Positions 46,730 through 55,893 of a stretch of 64,000 bases of DNA are shown in pieces (positions within the stretch are counted from its first letter, which is position 1; each line of letters starts with the position of its first letter). The notes under the pieces were generated by a model that saw only the letters and a program-made list of their open reading frames with translations, ran no database searches and was not told the origin of the DNA. Location of the stretch: positions 54,944-118,943 of the forward strand of contig JBDLQY010000186.1 in the NCBI GenBank assembly GCA_039800325.1, given 5' to 3'. This DNA comes from SYIM01 sp039800325 (GTDB lineage: Bacteria; Pseudomonadota; Gammaproteobacteria; Burkholderiales; Burkholderiaceae_E). The position numbers were made by a program, and so were the translations under genes.

Positions 46730-47326
46730 GTGGTCGCTCGAGAACAATCGCTCAAATCCCAACCGGACGATCGGTTGACGTTCCTCAAGGGTTTTTTTCG
46801 ACGGCCGGCCGACGTCGGTTCGGTGGTGCCCAGTTCCAGCCACCTTGAGCGTCGTATCGTCCGCGTGGCGCATTTATCGCAAGCCCAGTCAGTCGTTGAG
46901 CTGGGGCCCGGAACAGGCGGGACCACGCGAGCGCTGTTGAAAGCGCTACCGGCTTCAGCGCGATTGCTGGCGATCGAGCTTGACCTGCACTTCGCTGAAC
47001 ACGTCTCGCAGCTTGAAGACCGCCGTCTCGTGGTGCATCAGGGTAGCGCCCAAGAGCTATCGGCTGCTGTCTCGGCGCACCACCTGGCCGCACCCGACTG
47101 CATCATTTCGGGCATTCCGTTTTCGACCATGCCCGCCACAGTCGGACGCGCTGTTATAGAAGCGGTCTGTGAAGCACTCAAGCCTGGCGGGTTTTTTGTG
47201 GCCTATCAGCTGCGTGATGCGGTTGCACAAATCGCCCGCCCCGTGCTGGGCGAGCCAGAGCTCACCGAGATTGAGTGGCTCAATGTGCCGCCGATGCGTG
47301 TTTATCGCTGGCGGGTGGGCGCGTAG
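46730..47326 (+). CDS. Class I SAM-dependent methyltransferase
   Basis: A 198-residue Rossmann-fold protein, beginning at GTG with AGGTGA upstream. The SAM motif is VVELGPGTGGTTRALL near residues 57-72, followed by an acidic residue in AIELD and the IISGIPFSTMP block. This arrangement is typical of phospholipid N-methyltransferase (PmtA)-like and KsgA-like proteins. A phosphatidylethanolamine methylase is the best guess, but the substrate is not certain. Confidence 0.78.
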   Translation: MVAREQSLKSQPDDRLTFLKGFFRRPADVGSVVPSSSHLERRIVRVAHLSQAQSVVELGPGTGGTTRALLKALPASARLLAIELDLHFAEHVSQLEDRRLVVHQGSAQELSAAVSAHHLAAPDCIISGIPFSTMPATVGRAVIEAVCEALKPGGFFVAYQLRDAVAQIARPVLGEPELTEIEWLNVPPMRVYRWRVGA

Positions 47327-47331
47327 GCTTC

Positions 47332-47607
47332 TTAGTCTTGCGGCGGCGGGACGTAGCCCGCTGGTTTGTCGCCGCCATCGCCGAAGAAGTACTTCTCCAT
47401 CTGCGTGGCGAGGTACTTTCGAGCCCTGGCATCCGCCAGATTCAGCCGGTTTTCGTTCACCAGCATGGTCTGATGACGTACCCAGCCCTGCCAGGCCTCT
47501 TTCGACACGTTTTCCCATAGCCGTTTACCCAGTTCACCGGGGTAGGGCGGGAAGTCGAGGCCCTCAGCCTCTCGCTGCAGCTTCAAACAGAAAACGGTAC
47601 GCGCCAT
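47332..47607 (-). CDS. yggX: Iron-trafficking/oxidative-damage protection protein YggX
   Basis: A 91-residue protein beginning MARTVFCLKLQREAEGLDFPP, with the conserved Cys7 that is linked to superoxide resistance of Fe-S clusters. WENVSKEAWQGW and MLVNENRLN are typical. AGGAG stands 8 bases before the ATG at 47607, while an upstream in-frame start is disregarded. It is a separate leftward transcript between a methyltransferase and argA. Confidence 0.95.
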   Translation of the reverse strand: MARTVFCLKLQREAEGLDFPPYPGELGKRLWENVSKEAWQGWVRHQTMLVNENRLNLADARARKYLATQMEKYFFGDGGDKPAGYVPPPQD

Positions 47608-47650
47608 TGCCACTCCTGGGCTGAGCATTCAGCCGCTTGAACATGAGATG

Positions 47651-48982
47651 TCAGAGATTTTTGATGAGGACTTGCGATTTACGCTGCCAGTTGTAAAGCC
47701 GCTGTCGCTGAGCCGGCAGCGCCTCGGGCGAGGCCTGAACGAACCCCCGTTTGAGAAACCAATGCATGGTACGCGTGGTCAGCACAAAGAGTTGTTTCAA
47801 CCCTGCTGAACGCGCGCGTTGTTCGATTCGGGTGAGGATGCGTTCGCCATCCCCCTGACCCTGCGCTCCGGGGGTGACAGCCAGGCAAGCCATTTCACCC
47901 ATCCGGCTGTCTGGAAACGCATAGAGGGCCGCGCAACCGAAAATGACCCCATCGTGTTCGATGACGGTAAAATTACCGATTTCGCGCTCGATGAGGGCGC
48001 GATCGCGGCGCACCAGAGTGCCATCATCTTCGAGCGGTCGAATGAGCGCCAGAATGCCACCCACGTCGTCAGTGCTGGCCTCTCGAAGAGCCTCAAGCGT
48101 TTCTTCGACCACCATGGTGCCCACGCCGTCGTGACGAAAGAGTTCAAGCAGCACGCTGCCGTCAGGTTCAAACGGCACGATGTGTGCCCGCGCAACCCCA
48201 CCCTCACAGGCCCGCAGCGCCTGTTTCAGGTAATTGGCGGAATCGGGCTGAAGGTAGGCTTCGTCCAGAATACTGCGGGCCTGAGCCTCTGAGATTTCAC
48301 CCAGTAACTCACCCGAGCGGGTGGTGATGGCTCCCGTGTCGGCGACAAAAATGAGCTTGTCGGCGTCAAGCGCGATCGCGGTGTTGGCCGCCACGTCTTC
48401 CATGCTGAGGTTAAACGCTTCGCCCGTGGGCGAAAAACCCAGCGGTGACAGCAGCACGATAGCCCCGTTGTCGAGCAGGTGCCGGATGGTTTGCGCATCG
48501 ACCTTTCGGGTAAGCCCGGTATGTTGAAAATCGGTGCCCGACACGATACCCACGGGCCGGGCGGTGATGAGGTTGCCCGAAACCACACGAATGGCCGAGT
48601 GCGCCATAGGCGTGTTGGGCAGCCCCTGCGAGAACGCCGCCTCAATGTCGAGACGAATCTCGCCGGCCGCCTCTTTGGCGCACTCAAGCGCCACCGGGTC
48701 GGTGACCCGTATGCCGTTGACCGCCTGTGAGACCGCGCCACGCAGCCGTAGTTGTTCTTCGACCTGGGGTCTTGAGCCATGCACCAGCACGATGCGCATG
48801 CCCATGGCGTGTAGCAGTCCAAGGTCTTGTACCAGCGCATTCAGGCGACCGGTTGCGATCAGCTCGCCGGGGACTCCCACCACGAAGGTGCGGCCGCGAA
48901 AGGCGTGGATATAGGGTGCGACCGTGCGCAGCCATCCCACGAAGGCGGACGGGTTGTCGATATGAGCATGAGCGGTTTCCAT
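47651..48982 (-). CDS. argA: N-acetylglutamate synthase (classical ArgA)
   Basis: A 443-residue protein with an amino-acid-kinase-like N-domain (residues about 15-285, VVGVPGELIATG, LVHGSRPQVEEQLR) that senses arginine, and a C-terminal GNAT domain (about 300-440, CLAVTPGAQGQGDGERIL) that acetylates glutamate. It is the committed first step of arginine synthesis. The ATG at 48982 has no ribosome site; a TATAAT lies 6 bases upstream. The 68-residue upstream in-frame extension lies over hrpA and is rejected. argF and argD lie about 6 kb upstream on the same strand. Confidence 0.95.
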   Translation of the reverse strand: METAHAHIDNPSAFVGWLRTVAPYIHAFRGRTFVVGVPGELIATGRLNALVQDLGLLHAMGMRIVLVHGSRPQVEEQLRLRGAVSQAVNGIRVTDPVALECAKEAAGEIRLDIEAAFSQGLPNTPMAHSAIRVVSGNLITARPVGIVSGTDFQHTGLTRKVDAQTIRHLLDNGAIVLLSPLGFSPTGEAFNLSMEDVAANTAIALDADKLIFVADTGAITTRSGELLGEISEAQARSILDEAYLQPDSANYLKQALRACEGGVARAHIVPFEPDGSVLLELFRHDGVGTMVVEETLEALREASTDDVGGILALIRPLEDDGTLVRRDRALIEREIGNFTVIEHDGVIFGCAALYAFPDSRMGEMACLAVTPGAQGQGDGERILTRIEQRARSAGLKQLFVLTTRTMHWFLKRGFVQASPEALPAQRQRLYNWQRKSQVLIKNL

Positions 48983-49004
48983 CGCAGCATTATAATTTCG
49001 GACT
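48983..49004. promoter_or_regulatory. 22-bp divergent argA/hrpA intergene with overlapping -10 boxes
   Basis: The stretch ATTATAAT (48989-48996) reads TATAAT in both directions. Leftward it ends 6 bases before the argA ATG; rightward it ends 8 bases before the hrpA ATG. Any -35 elements must lie within the opposite gene, and none is clear. No Shine-Dalgarno sequence exists for argA. Confidence 0.6.
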
Positions 49005-52000
49005 ATGAATTTGCCCCAGCGAGGCCGCTCCCGCGCGGCGTCTAACCTCGCGCAGCGACTGCCCCTTCCCCCGCTCGGTTTCCCGGATGCTCTGCCGGTA
49101 TCTGCCAGTCGCGAGCGTATCGCACAGGCTATTCGCGAGCATTCGGTGGTGATTGTCTGCGGCGAGACCGGGTCGGGTAAAACCACTCAGCTGCCCAAGA
49201 TCTGTGCTCTGGCAGGACGAGGTCAGGCAGGCCTTATCGGTCACACCCAGCCGCGCCGTATCGCTGCGACCACGGTTGCTAATCGCATCGCGCAGGAGCT
49301 GGGGTCGCCGCCGGGCATGCACGTCGGCTACAAAATTCGATTCAACGAAAACGTGTCGGCTGGCGCCACCATTAAGCTGATGACCGACGGGGTTTTGCTG
49401 GCAGAAACTCAGTCCGATCCGCTGCTGAGTCAGTACGACACGCTCATCATCGATGAGGCCCACGAGCGCAGCCTCAACATTGATTTCCTCCTTGGATATC
49501 TGCGCCAACTGGTCCAGGGACCCCGCCGCGATAGTCTCAAGCTGGTGATCACGTCGGCCACCATCGACGCTGACCGATTCGCACGACATTTTGCCCAACC
49601 CACAGGAGCCGACTCTGACCCTGTGCCCGCTCCGGTGATTGAGGTATCGGGTCGACTCTATCCGGTTGAAATCCGGTATCAGGGTTTTGACGATGCCCAT
49701 CGCGACGATGATGACGAGACCGATCTGCCTTCCCGGATCGATGAGGCGATCGAAAGTCTGTGGCGTGAGGCGCCCGGGGATGCACTGGTCTTTCTGCCCG
49801 GTGAACGTGAGATTCGCGACGTTGCCGACCATCTGCGTCGACTGGTGGCGCGCGAGAGCGCAGCGCGCAGCGGGTCGCCGTGGTCGCGGGGCTCCGTTGA
49901 GGTTTTGCCCCTTTTTTCGCGCTTGTCAGCCGCTGAGCAAGCACGGATTTTTTCGCCGGGATCCTCTCGGCGCATCGTGCTGGCCACCAACGTGGCGGAA
50001 ACCTCCATTACGGTGCCCGGTATTCGCTACGTGGTCGATACGGGTCTGGCACGCGTTAAGCGTTATCGCTATCGCGGCAAGGTCGAGCAGCTGCAGATCG
50101 AACCGATCTCACAGGCCGCAGCCAATCAGCGGGCCGGTCGATGCGGGCGGGTGGCTGACGGTGTGTGCATCCGCCTCTACGATGAGCGCGACTTTCTGGG
50201 GCGCCCGCGCTTTACCGACCCCGAGGTACTGCGCTCGTCGCTGGCAGCGGTCATTCTGCGCATGAAGGCGCTGCGGCTGGCAGATATTGATGCGTTCCCG
50301 TTTCTCGATCCACCGCCGCGCCGTGCGATTGTCGATGGCTTTGCCTCGCTGCATGAGCTCGGGGCCGTTGATGAGCGGCACCAGCTCACACGCATCGGCG
50401 TGCAGCTGTCTAGACTTCCCGTTGATCCGCGCATCGGACGCATGCTTCTTGCGGCCCATGAGTACAACTGCCTGCGTGAGCTGCTGATCATTGCGGCTGC
50501 GCTGTCAGTGCAGGACCCTCGCGAACGACCGCTCGAGGCGCAGCAGGCCGCCGACCAGGCGCATCGCCGCTTTGCTGACGAGCACTCTGATTTTTTAAGT
50601 TGGGTGAAGCTCTGGGATTACTGGCAGAAGGCGATTTCCGAGCGTGAATCGCATCGTAAGCTTGCCCAGCAGCTTGAGCGCGAGTTTCTCTCAGTCCGAA
50701 AGCTGCGCGAGTGGGCCGATGTCCATGCGCAGCTCACCGATGCAATTACCGGCCTGAACTGGAAGCCCAACGACAACGCCGCCAACTATGAGGCTGTGCA
50801 CCGGGCTTTGCTCAGTGGCCTGCTGGGTAATCTTGGTTGCAAACCCCTCGATGAGCCGAGCTATCAGGGTACGCATCAGGTGCGTTTTACCATTCACCCT
50901 GGATCCGCCCTGGTCAAGAAAGCGCCGCGATGGCTGATGGCCGCAGAGATTGTCGATACCGCGCGCATCTATGCGAGGACGGTTGCCCGGGTTGAGCCGC
51001 AGTGGATCGAGCAGGCGGCCTCACATCTGATCCAGCGTAGCTGGGGTGACCCCGTATGGTCGAAGGCGTCTGGCCATGCGATCGCGCACGAGCGGGGCGT
51101 GCTTTACGGTCTTAATCTTTACACTCAGCGTCGCGTACCTCTGGCGCCTCGCGATCCCAAGCTTGCGCGTGAGCTGCTCATTCGCGAGGGACTGATGGCG
51201 GACGGCATCGAAGCCCGGCTGCCTTTCCTGATTCACAATCGAAAGCTGGTAGCCGATATCGAAAAGCTCGAGCAGCAGATCAGGCGTCCCGATCTGCTGG
51301 TGGATGAGCAGTTTCTGTATGACTGGTATGACGCGGCGCTGCCTGCCGAAGTGGTATCTCTGCAAAGCCTTGAGCGCTGGTTATCGCGCATTGACCATGC
51401 GGCGCGCGCGCGCCTGCTGCTGTCCAGGGAGTCACTGCTGCGGCGTGAGGCCGATGGGGTCGCCAGCGATGCGTTTCCGCGCCAGATGCTCATGCGGGGG
51501 GCGAGCTTTGACCTTGAATATCGCTTTGATCCGGGTTCAGATGATGACGGCCTCACCCTGACGGTACCGTTGGTGCTGTTGAATCAGGTTGATCCGATTC
51601 GCTGCGAGTGGCTGGTTCCTGGCATGCTCAGGGACAAGGTGCAGGCCTTGATGAAATCTCTGCCGCAGCGCCTGCGTCGTCATCTGGTGCCTTTGCCCGA
51701 GCAGGCGCAGGCGTTCGTTGCACGCTGGTCCGAGCGTTTGGGCGAGCGCCCACTGATCAGCGCGCTGATCGACGATATGGCTCAGACCCATGGGGTGCGG
51801 GCTCAAGCCACCGATTTCCGCATTGAGACCGTACCGCCGCATCTGCTGATGAACTTCCGTCTGCTGGGCGACCACGGCGTGCGTTTGGCCTTGGGGCGCA
51901 ACCTCGCTCAGATCAAGACAGATCACGGTGATCGGGCGCAGGGCGCTTTCCGGCAGGCCCTCAGTTCGCTGGGGATTGCCGCGACGCTTCCGGCTCAGGT

Positions 52001-53045
52001 TTCTGATCGGTCCGGGGCTATCGCCGGGGCCGAGTCTGCGGCCGCGGGTACGGCGGGTGTCGCCGGCACAACGGGTCTTACCACCGCCGCGGCTGCTGGC
52101 GCGGGCGGATCGGGTGGAGTGCGCGCAGCCTCTGGTGCGGGCGCTGCCGTTGCGCAAGCCGCCGTGCCAGGATTGGCGCGCGCGGGACAGCGCTACACCG
52201 ATTGGCAGTTCGGTACCCTGCCTGAGTTGATGGAGCTTGAGCAGCGCATCGATGGGCGTATGCAGATCCTGATCGGTTATCCGGCCTTAATCGACAAGCT
52301 CGATTCGGTCGAGCTCGCAGTCTTTGATGAACCCGAGCGGGCGGTTCGCGAGCACAGGGCGGGCCTGATTCGATTGTTTGTGTTGGCTTTGCGTGAGCCG
52401 CTGAAGTTTTTCGAGCGCAATATCGCTGATTTTCAGAGGCTGGCCCTTCAGTTTGCAAGCTTTGGCTCGGGCGAAGATCTGCGTCGTGACTTGACTGCAG
52501 CCCTCATTGAACGGGCCTGTCTGGCTGATCCCTTGCCCTGTGATGCAGACAGCTTCAAGAGCCGTGTCCAGGAAGCACGTCCGCGTCTGTCGCTGATCGG
52601 CCAAGAGCTGGTGCGCACGGTGTCTGAGATTCTGAATGAGCATGCGCAGCTGCAGCGCAAGTGGCCGGCTCTACGGGCGCATCCCGCCGCTCTCACCGAT
52701 ATTGAGACGCAGCTGCAGGGCCTGCTGGGTAAGCGCTTTATTGCGATGACTCCGTGGGCTCAGCTTCGTCATTTACCGCGCTACGTCAAAGCGGTTGCGA
52801 TGCGGATCGATAAGCTACGCGAAGACTCGGTGCGCGATGCGCGCCTGCAGGCCGAGATGGCGCCACTGGTGCTGAATCTGCGGCGCCTGCTACAGCAGCG
52901 GCGCGGTCTTGACGATGCGCGTCTGGAAGAGTTTCGATGGATGCTTGAAGAACTGCGGGTATCGCTGTTTGCGCAGACGCTGCGGACACCCATGCCTGTG
53001 TCGGTTAAACGGCTTCAGAAGGCTTGGGACGCGTTACGCGCCTAG
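49005..53045 (+). CDS. hrpA: ATP-dependent RNA helicase HrpA
   Basis: A 1346-residue DEAH-box helicase involved in mRNA processing and rescue of stalled or collided ribosomes. The core shows GETGSGKTTQ (motif I), TQPRRIAA (Ia), DEAHERS (II), TSATIDAD (III) and QRAGRCGR (VI), then winged-helix and ratchet domains, and the long HrpA-specific C-terminal domain. Residues about 1002-1060 form an Ala/Gly-rich low-complexity insertion that is absent from the E. coli protein. It is divergent from argA by 22 bases. Its end overlaps the AEC carrier by 4 bases. Confidence 0.95.
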   Translation: MNLPQRGRSRAASNLAQRLPLPPLGFPDALPVSASRERIAQAIREHSVVIVCGETGSGKTTQLPKICALAGRGQAGLIGHTQPRRIAATTVANRIAQELGSPPGMHVGYKIRFNENVSAGATIKLMTDGVLLAETQSDPLLSQYDTLIIDEAHERSLNIDFLLGYLRQLVQGPRRDSLKLVITSATIDADRFARHFAQPTGADSDPVPAPVIEVSGRLYPVEIRYQGFDDAHRDDDDETDLPSRIDEAIESLWREAPGDALVFLPGEREIRDVADHLRRLVARESAARSGSPWSRGSVEVLPLFSRLSAAEQARIFSPGSSRRIVLATNVAETSITVPGIRYVVDTGLARVKRYRYRGKVEQLQIEPISQAAANQRAGRCGRVADGVCIRLYDERDFLGRPRFTDPEVLRSSLAAVILRMKALRLADIDAFPFLDPPPRRAIVDGFASLHELGAVDERHQLTRIGVQLSRLPVDPRIGRMLLAAHEYNCLRELLIIAAALSVQDPRERPLEAQQAADQAHRRFADEHSDFLSWVKLWDYWQKAISERESHRKLAQQLEREFLSVRKLREWADVHAQLTDAITGLNWKPNDNAANYEAVHRALLSGLLGNLGCKPLDEPSYQGTHQVRFTIHPGSALVKKAPRWLMAAEIVDTARIYARTVARVEPQWIEQAASHLIQRSWGDPVWSKASGHAIAHERGVLYGLNLYTQRRVPLAPRDPKLARELLIREGLMADGIEARLPFLIHNRKLVADIEKLEQQIRRPDLLVDEQFLYDWYDAALPAEVVSLQSLERWLSRIDHAARARLLLSRESLLRREADGVASDAFPRQMLMRGASFDLEYRFDPGSDDDGLTLTVPLVLLNQVDPIRCEWLVPGMLRDKVQALMKSLPQRLRRHLVPLPEQAQAFVARWSERLGERPLISALIDDMAQTHGVRAQATDFRIETVPPHLLMNFRLLGDHGVRLALGRNLAQIKTDHGDRAQGAFRQALSSLGIAATLPAQVSDRSGAIAGAESAAAGTAGVAGTTGLTTAAAAGAGGSGGVRAASGAGAAVAQAAVPGLARAGQRYTDWQFGTLPELMELEQRIDGRMQILIGYPALIDKLDSVELAVFDEPERAVREHRAGLIRLFVLALREPLKFFERNIADFQRLALQFASFGSGEDLRRDLTAALIERACLADPLPCDADSFKSRVQEARPRLSLIGQELVRTVSEILNEHAQLQRKWPALRAHPAALTDIETQLQGLLGKRFIAMTPWAQLRHLPRYVKAVAMRIDKLREDSVRDARLQAEMAPLVLNLRRLLQQRRGLDDARLEEFRWMLEELRVSLFAQTLRTPMPVSVKRLQKAWDALRA

Positions 53046-53986
53046 CTGCGCAGCCCCACCGCCCAGATCACAAAGCTGACAGTGACGACCGCGAGGGCCG
53101 TGCCACTGACGATGGACGCACTGATGGCATGGGTCGACATGCCGTAGCGTTGCGCCACGATGAATCCATTGCTGGCCGACGGCAGTGCCGCGCATACCAC
53201 GGCCACTGCCGCAGCATACGGGTCGGGCTTGAAGACCAGCAGCAGCGATACAGCCATCAGAACTGGGTACAACACCAGTTTGAGCAAAACCAAGCCACCG
53301 ATTTGCCGGTCGACCTCAAGCTTGCGGCCGCCCAGAGCGGCGCCGATGGCGAACAGGGCGCACGGACCCGCCGCTGCCCCCAGCAGACGGGTAAAGTTGT
53401 CGAATACAGCGGGTTGCGGAAGTGCGAACAACGAAAAAATCAAGCCCGCAGCCAGTGAGAAAACCAGCGGCGAGCGCGCCAGCCCGGCGGCGACTTTCAG
53501 GATAATGCTGCCGCCAGCGCCCCTGCGTGTGTGCCACTCTAGGATCGCAATGGTGAGCGAAATGACTACAAAAATATCGCAGATGATGATGAGTGCGACG
53601 GTGGGCAGGGCGCGCGCACTGATTTCTCCCACCAGAGGCAGCCCCAGATAGCCCACATTGCCGTGCGCCGCATTGAGCGACAGAGCGGCCGACTGACCCA
53701 CAGACTGCACGGTTCCGGTGAGGCGGCCGCTACGCGCCAGCCAGGCAGTGAGGCCGAACAGTGCAAAGCTGGCCACCAGATAACCCAGGGTAAAGCGCCC
53801 ATCGATCAGGTCGCCGATGGGACGTTGCGCAACTACGCGAAACAACATGGCGGGCAGGGCAAACCAGAACACAAAGGCGTTGATGCCTTCGACCGCCTTA
53901 TCAGGCAGCATGCGTCGCGCCGCTGCGACATAGCCGCAGAAGACCAAGGCAAAAACCGGCAGAGTGACCTCAAGAACGGACAGCAT
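53042..53986 (-). CDS. AEC-family (auxin efflux carrier) permease
   Basis: A 314-residue membrane protein with about ten hydrophobic helices. The first half includes LPVFALVFCGYVAAARRMLP and FVFWFALPAMLFRVVA; the second includes ALPSASNGFIVAQRYG near the C-terminus, typical of the MDC/AEC carriers, which export malonate, malate or other carboxylates. Substrate unknown. The ATG at 53986 is followed by a typical hydrophobic N-terminus; a 103-residue upstream in-frame extension is rejected. Confidence 0.85.
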   Translation of the reverse strand: MLSVLEVTLPVFALVFCGYVAAARRMLPDKAVEGINAFVFWFALPAMLFRVVAQRPIGDLIDGRFTLGYLVASFALFGLTAWLARSGRLTGTVQSVGQSAALSLNAAHGNVGYLGLPLVGEISARALPTVALIIICDIFVVISLTIAILEWHTRRGAGGSIILKVAAGLARSPLVFSLAAGLIFSLFALPQPAVFDNFTRLLGAAAGPCALFAIGAALGGRKLEVDRQIGGLVLLKLVLYPVLMAVSLLLVFKPDPYAAAVAVVCAALPSASNGFIVAQRYGMSTHAISASIVSGTALAVVTVSFVIWAVGLRS

Positions 53987-54050
53987 AGACTGGGAAGTGT
54001 ATCGGTTTTGCTGCAAAATTAAGGCTTGTTTCACCGATTCAGGTCTCATC

Positions 54051-55028
54051 TTGAAACGCTTTATCGCGCCGGTCTTCGCCGGCCTGCTCTGCGCCCTTGC
54101 GGCTCTGCCCGCGATCGCCAGCCAGCCTGAGCTGGTCTTCGTGCTCAACTCCCGTGATGCATCGGTGTCGCTGATTGACAAAGCCAAGCGCACCGAAATC
54201 AGCCGCCTTACGGTGGGCAAAGAGCCGCACCACCTGTATCCCACCCCCGATGGGCGCTCGCTGATCATCGGTAACGCGATGAGTGATGACCTCATCTACG
54301 TTGACCCAGTCAGTGCTGCCGTTCAGCGCCGCGTCGCTGCCATTGATGACCCCTATCAAATCGGTTTTTCGCCTGACCGACGCTGGTTTGGCGTTGCGGC
54401 CCTGCGCCTCGATCGGGTTGACCTTTACCAGCACGACAATGGTGAACTCAAGCTGGCCAGGCGACTGACTTTGCCCAAGGCGCCCAGCCATCTGTGGTTC
54501 TCGGCCGACAGCAGCATGGTCTTCGTCACCCTGCAGGACAGTGGTGAGATCGCAGCCATCGCGCTTCCCAGCATGGAAGTCGCCTGGAAGATGAAAACCG
54601 GCAGCCAACCGGCGGGCATCGTGGTAACCCGCGACGACCGTTATCTGCTGGTGGGCGTCATGGGCGAAAACTATGTCGATGTCATCGACTGGCGCGAGCG
54701 AAAGCGGGTCAAACGCATTGTCACTGGCAAGGGCGCTCACAACCTGCGCGGGGCCGGTGATGGCCGCCATGTCTTCGTCACTAACCGGGTGGCCAACAGC
54801 ATCTCACGCATTGATCTTCAGACCCTGTCGGTGGTCGACACCATTTCGGTGCCCGGTGGGCCCGACTGCATGGAACTCACCGCCGACGGCCGGTTCCTGT
54901 GGGTCACGCAACGCTTTGCCCGTCAGGTCGCGGTCATTGACCTCAACGAACGGCGCATTGTGGACACGATCGCGGTGGGGCGCTCACCGCACGGAATCTT
55001 CTTTCGAAATCGCGCGCCGCTGATGTAG
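54051..55028 (+). CDS. Exported YncE-type beta-propeller protein
   Basis: A 325-residue protein starting at TTG, the first usable codon before the signal peptide (KRFIAPVFAGLLCALAALPAIAS). An AGG lies 10 bases upstream and no ATG or GTG is available between it and the divergent permease. About seven repeats of the pattern LDGRHVFVTNRVANSISRIDL, including the YVDVIDWRERKRV and VAVIDLNERRIVDTIAVGRSPHG units, form a seven-blade 40-residue-type propeller. Such proteins are periplasmic; the ligand is not identified. Confidence 0.8.
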   Translation: MKRFIAPVFAGLLCALAALPAIASQPELVFVLNSRDASVSLIDKAKRTEISRLTVGKEPHHLYPTPDGRSLIIGNAMSDDLIYVDPVSAAVQRRVAAIDDPYQIGFSPDRRWFGVAALRLDRVDLYQHDNGELKLARRLTLPKAPSHLWFSADSSMVFVTLQDSGEIAAIALPSMEVAWKMKTGSQPAGIVVTRDDRYLLVGVMGENYVDVIDWRERKRVKRIVTGKGAHNLRGAGDGRHVFVTNRVANSISRIDLQTLSVVDTISVPGGPDCMELTADGRFLWVTQRFARQVAVIDLNERRIVDTIAVGRSPHGIFFRNRAPLM

Positions 55029-55059
55029 CGGTCGTGCGGCACACTGAAAGCGCGAGCCA

Positions 55060-55893
55060 ATGAATTGTCGCGATTTCTCCAGGGGTCGAGGCTCTTTCTC
55101 GTGGGTACTTGGCTTTATCGGCCTGATCATGGTCACTGGCGTACAGGCCAGCAGCGGTGCGGGTCATGCCTCTACGCCATCCCAGTGCCGGGGGCAGGTA
55201 TACCTTACGCTCGATACCGGCAACATGAGAGATGCTGAGTTGATTGCCGGCATTTTGAAACGTCATCAGGTTAGGGCTACCTTTTTTCTGGCCAACGAGG
55301 CAACGCCCCGTGGTGATTATTCGCTGGACGCATCCTGGGCCGAGTATTGGCGGGCGCGGGTCGCTGAGGGGCATGCATTCGGCAGTCATACGTTCGACCA
55401 TGTGTATCTTAGAGAGGGTACCGCTGCGCAGCGGGCCACCGCCGCATTCGTGGCGCGGCCCGAGTTCGGACAGCAGGCGGGTCGAGATCTTCGCTGGGGT
55501 GGCACTGAACTCTGCACCGAACTGCGCCGCGTTGAGGACCGCTTTCGTGTGTTAACCACGCGTGGGCTGGATCCGATCTGGCGGGCGCCGGGCGGTAAGG
55601 CGCCAGCCAGCGCCATGCGCTCAGCCGCGGATTGTGGATATGCCCATGTACACTGGGCCGCAGCCGGTTTTCTGGGTGACGAGTTGCCGTCTGACCGTTT
55701 CCCCAACGACCGTCTGCTGGCACAGGCGCTGGCCAATATTCGGACTGGCGATATCCTCATGGCGCATCTGGGCATCTGGTCACGTAAAGATCCCTATGCG
55801 CCTATGCTTGACCCACTCATTACCGGGCTTAAGGCACGTGGGTTTTGTTTCGCAACGATTCCTGAGCATCCCGACTACCGGGGCAAGCACTGA
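55060..55893 (+). CDS. Exported polysaccharide deacetylase-family protein
   Basis: A 277-residue protein with an N-terminal hydrophobic segment (about residues 14-30) and a NodB-like domain. Motif 1 reads YLTLDTG instead of TFDDG: the first Asp (Asp52) is kept, but the metal-ligand Asp is Thr53. Motif 2 is complete: SHTFDH with His110 and His114. Motif 3 is WRAPGG. Normal substrates are N-acetylated polysaccharides such as peptidoglycan. The changed motif 1 makes activity uncertain. Its stop shares 1 base with the next start. Confidence 0.78.
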   Translation: MNCRDFSRGRGSFSWVLGFIGLIMVTGVQASSGAGHASTPSQCRGQVYLTLDTGNMRDAELIAGILKRHQVRATFFLANEATPRGDYSLDASWAEYWRARVAEGHAFGSHTFDHVYLREGTAAQRATAAFVARPEFGQQAGRDLRWGGTELCTELRRVEDRFRVLTTRGLDPIWRAPGGKAPASAMRSAADCGYAHVHWAAAGFLGDELPSDRFPNDRLLAQALANIRTGDILMAHLGIWSRKDPYAPMLDPLITGLKARGFCFATIPEHPDYRGKH

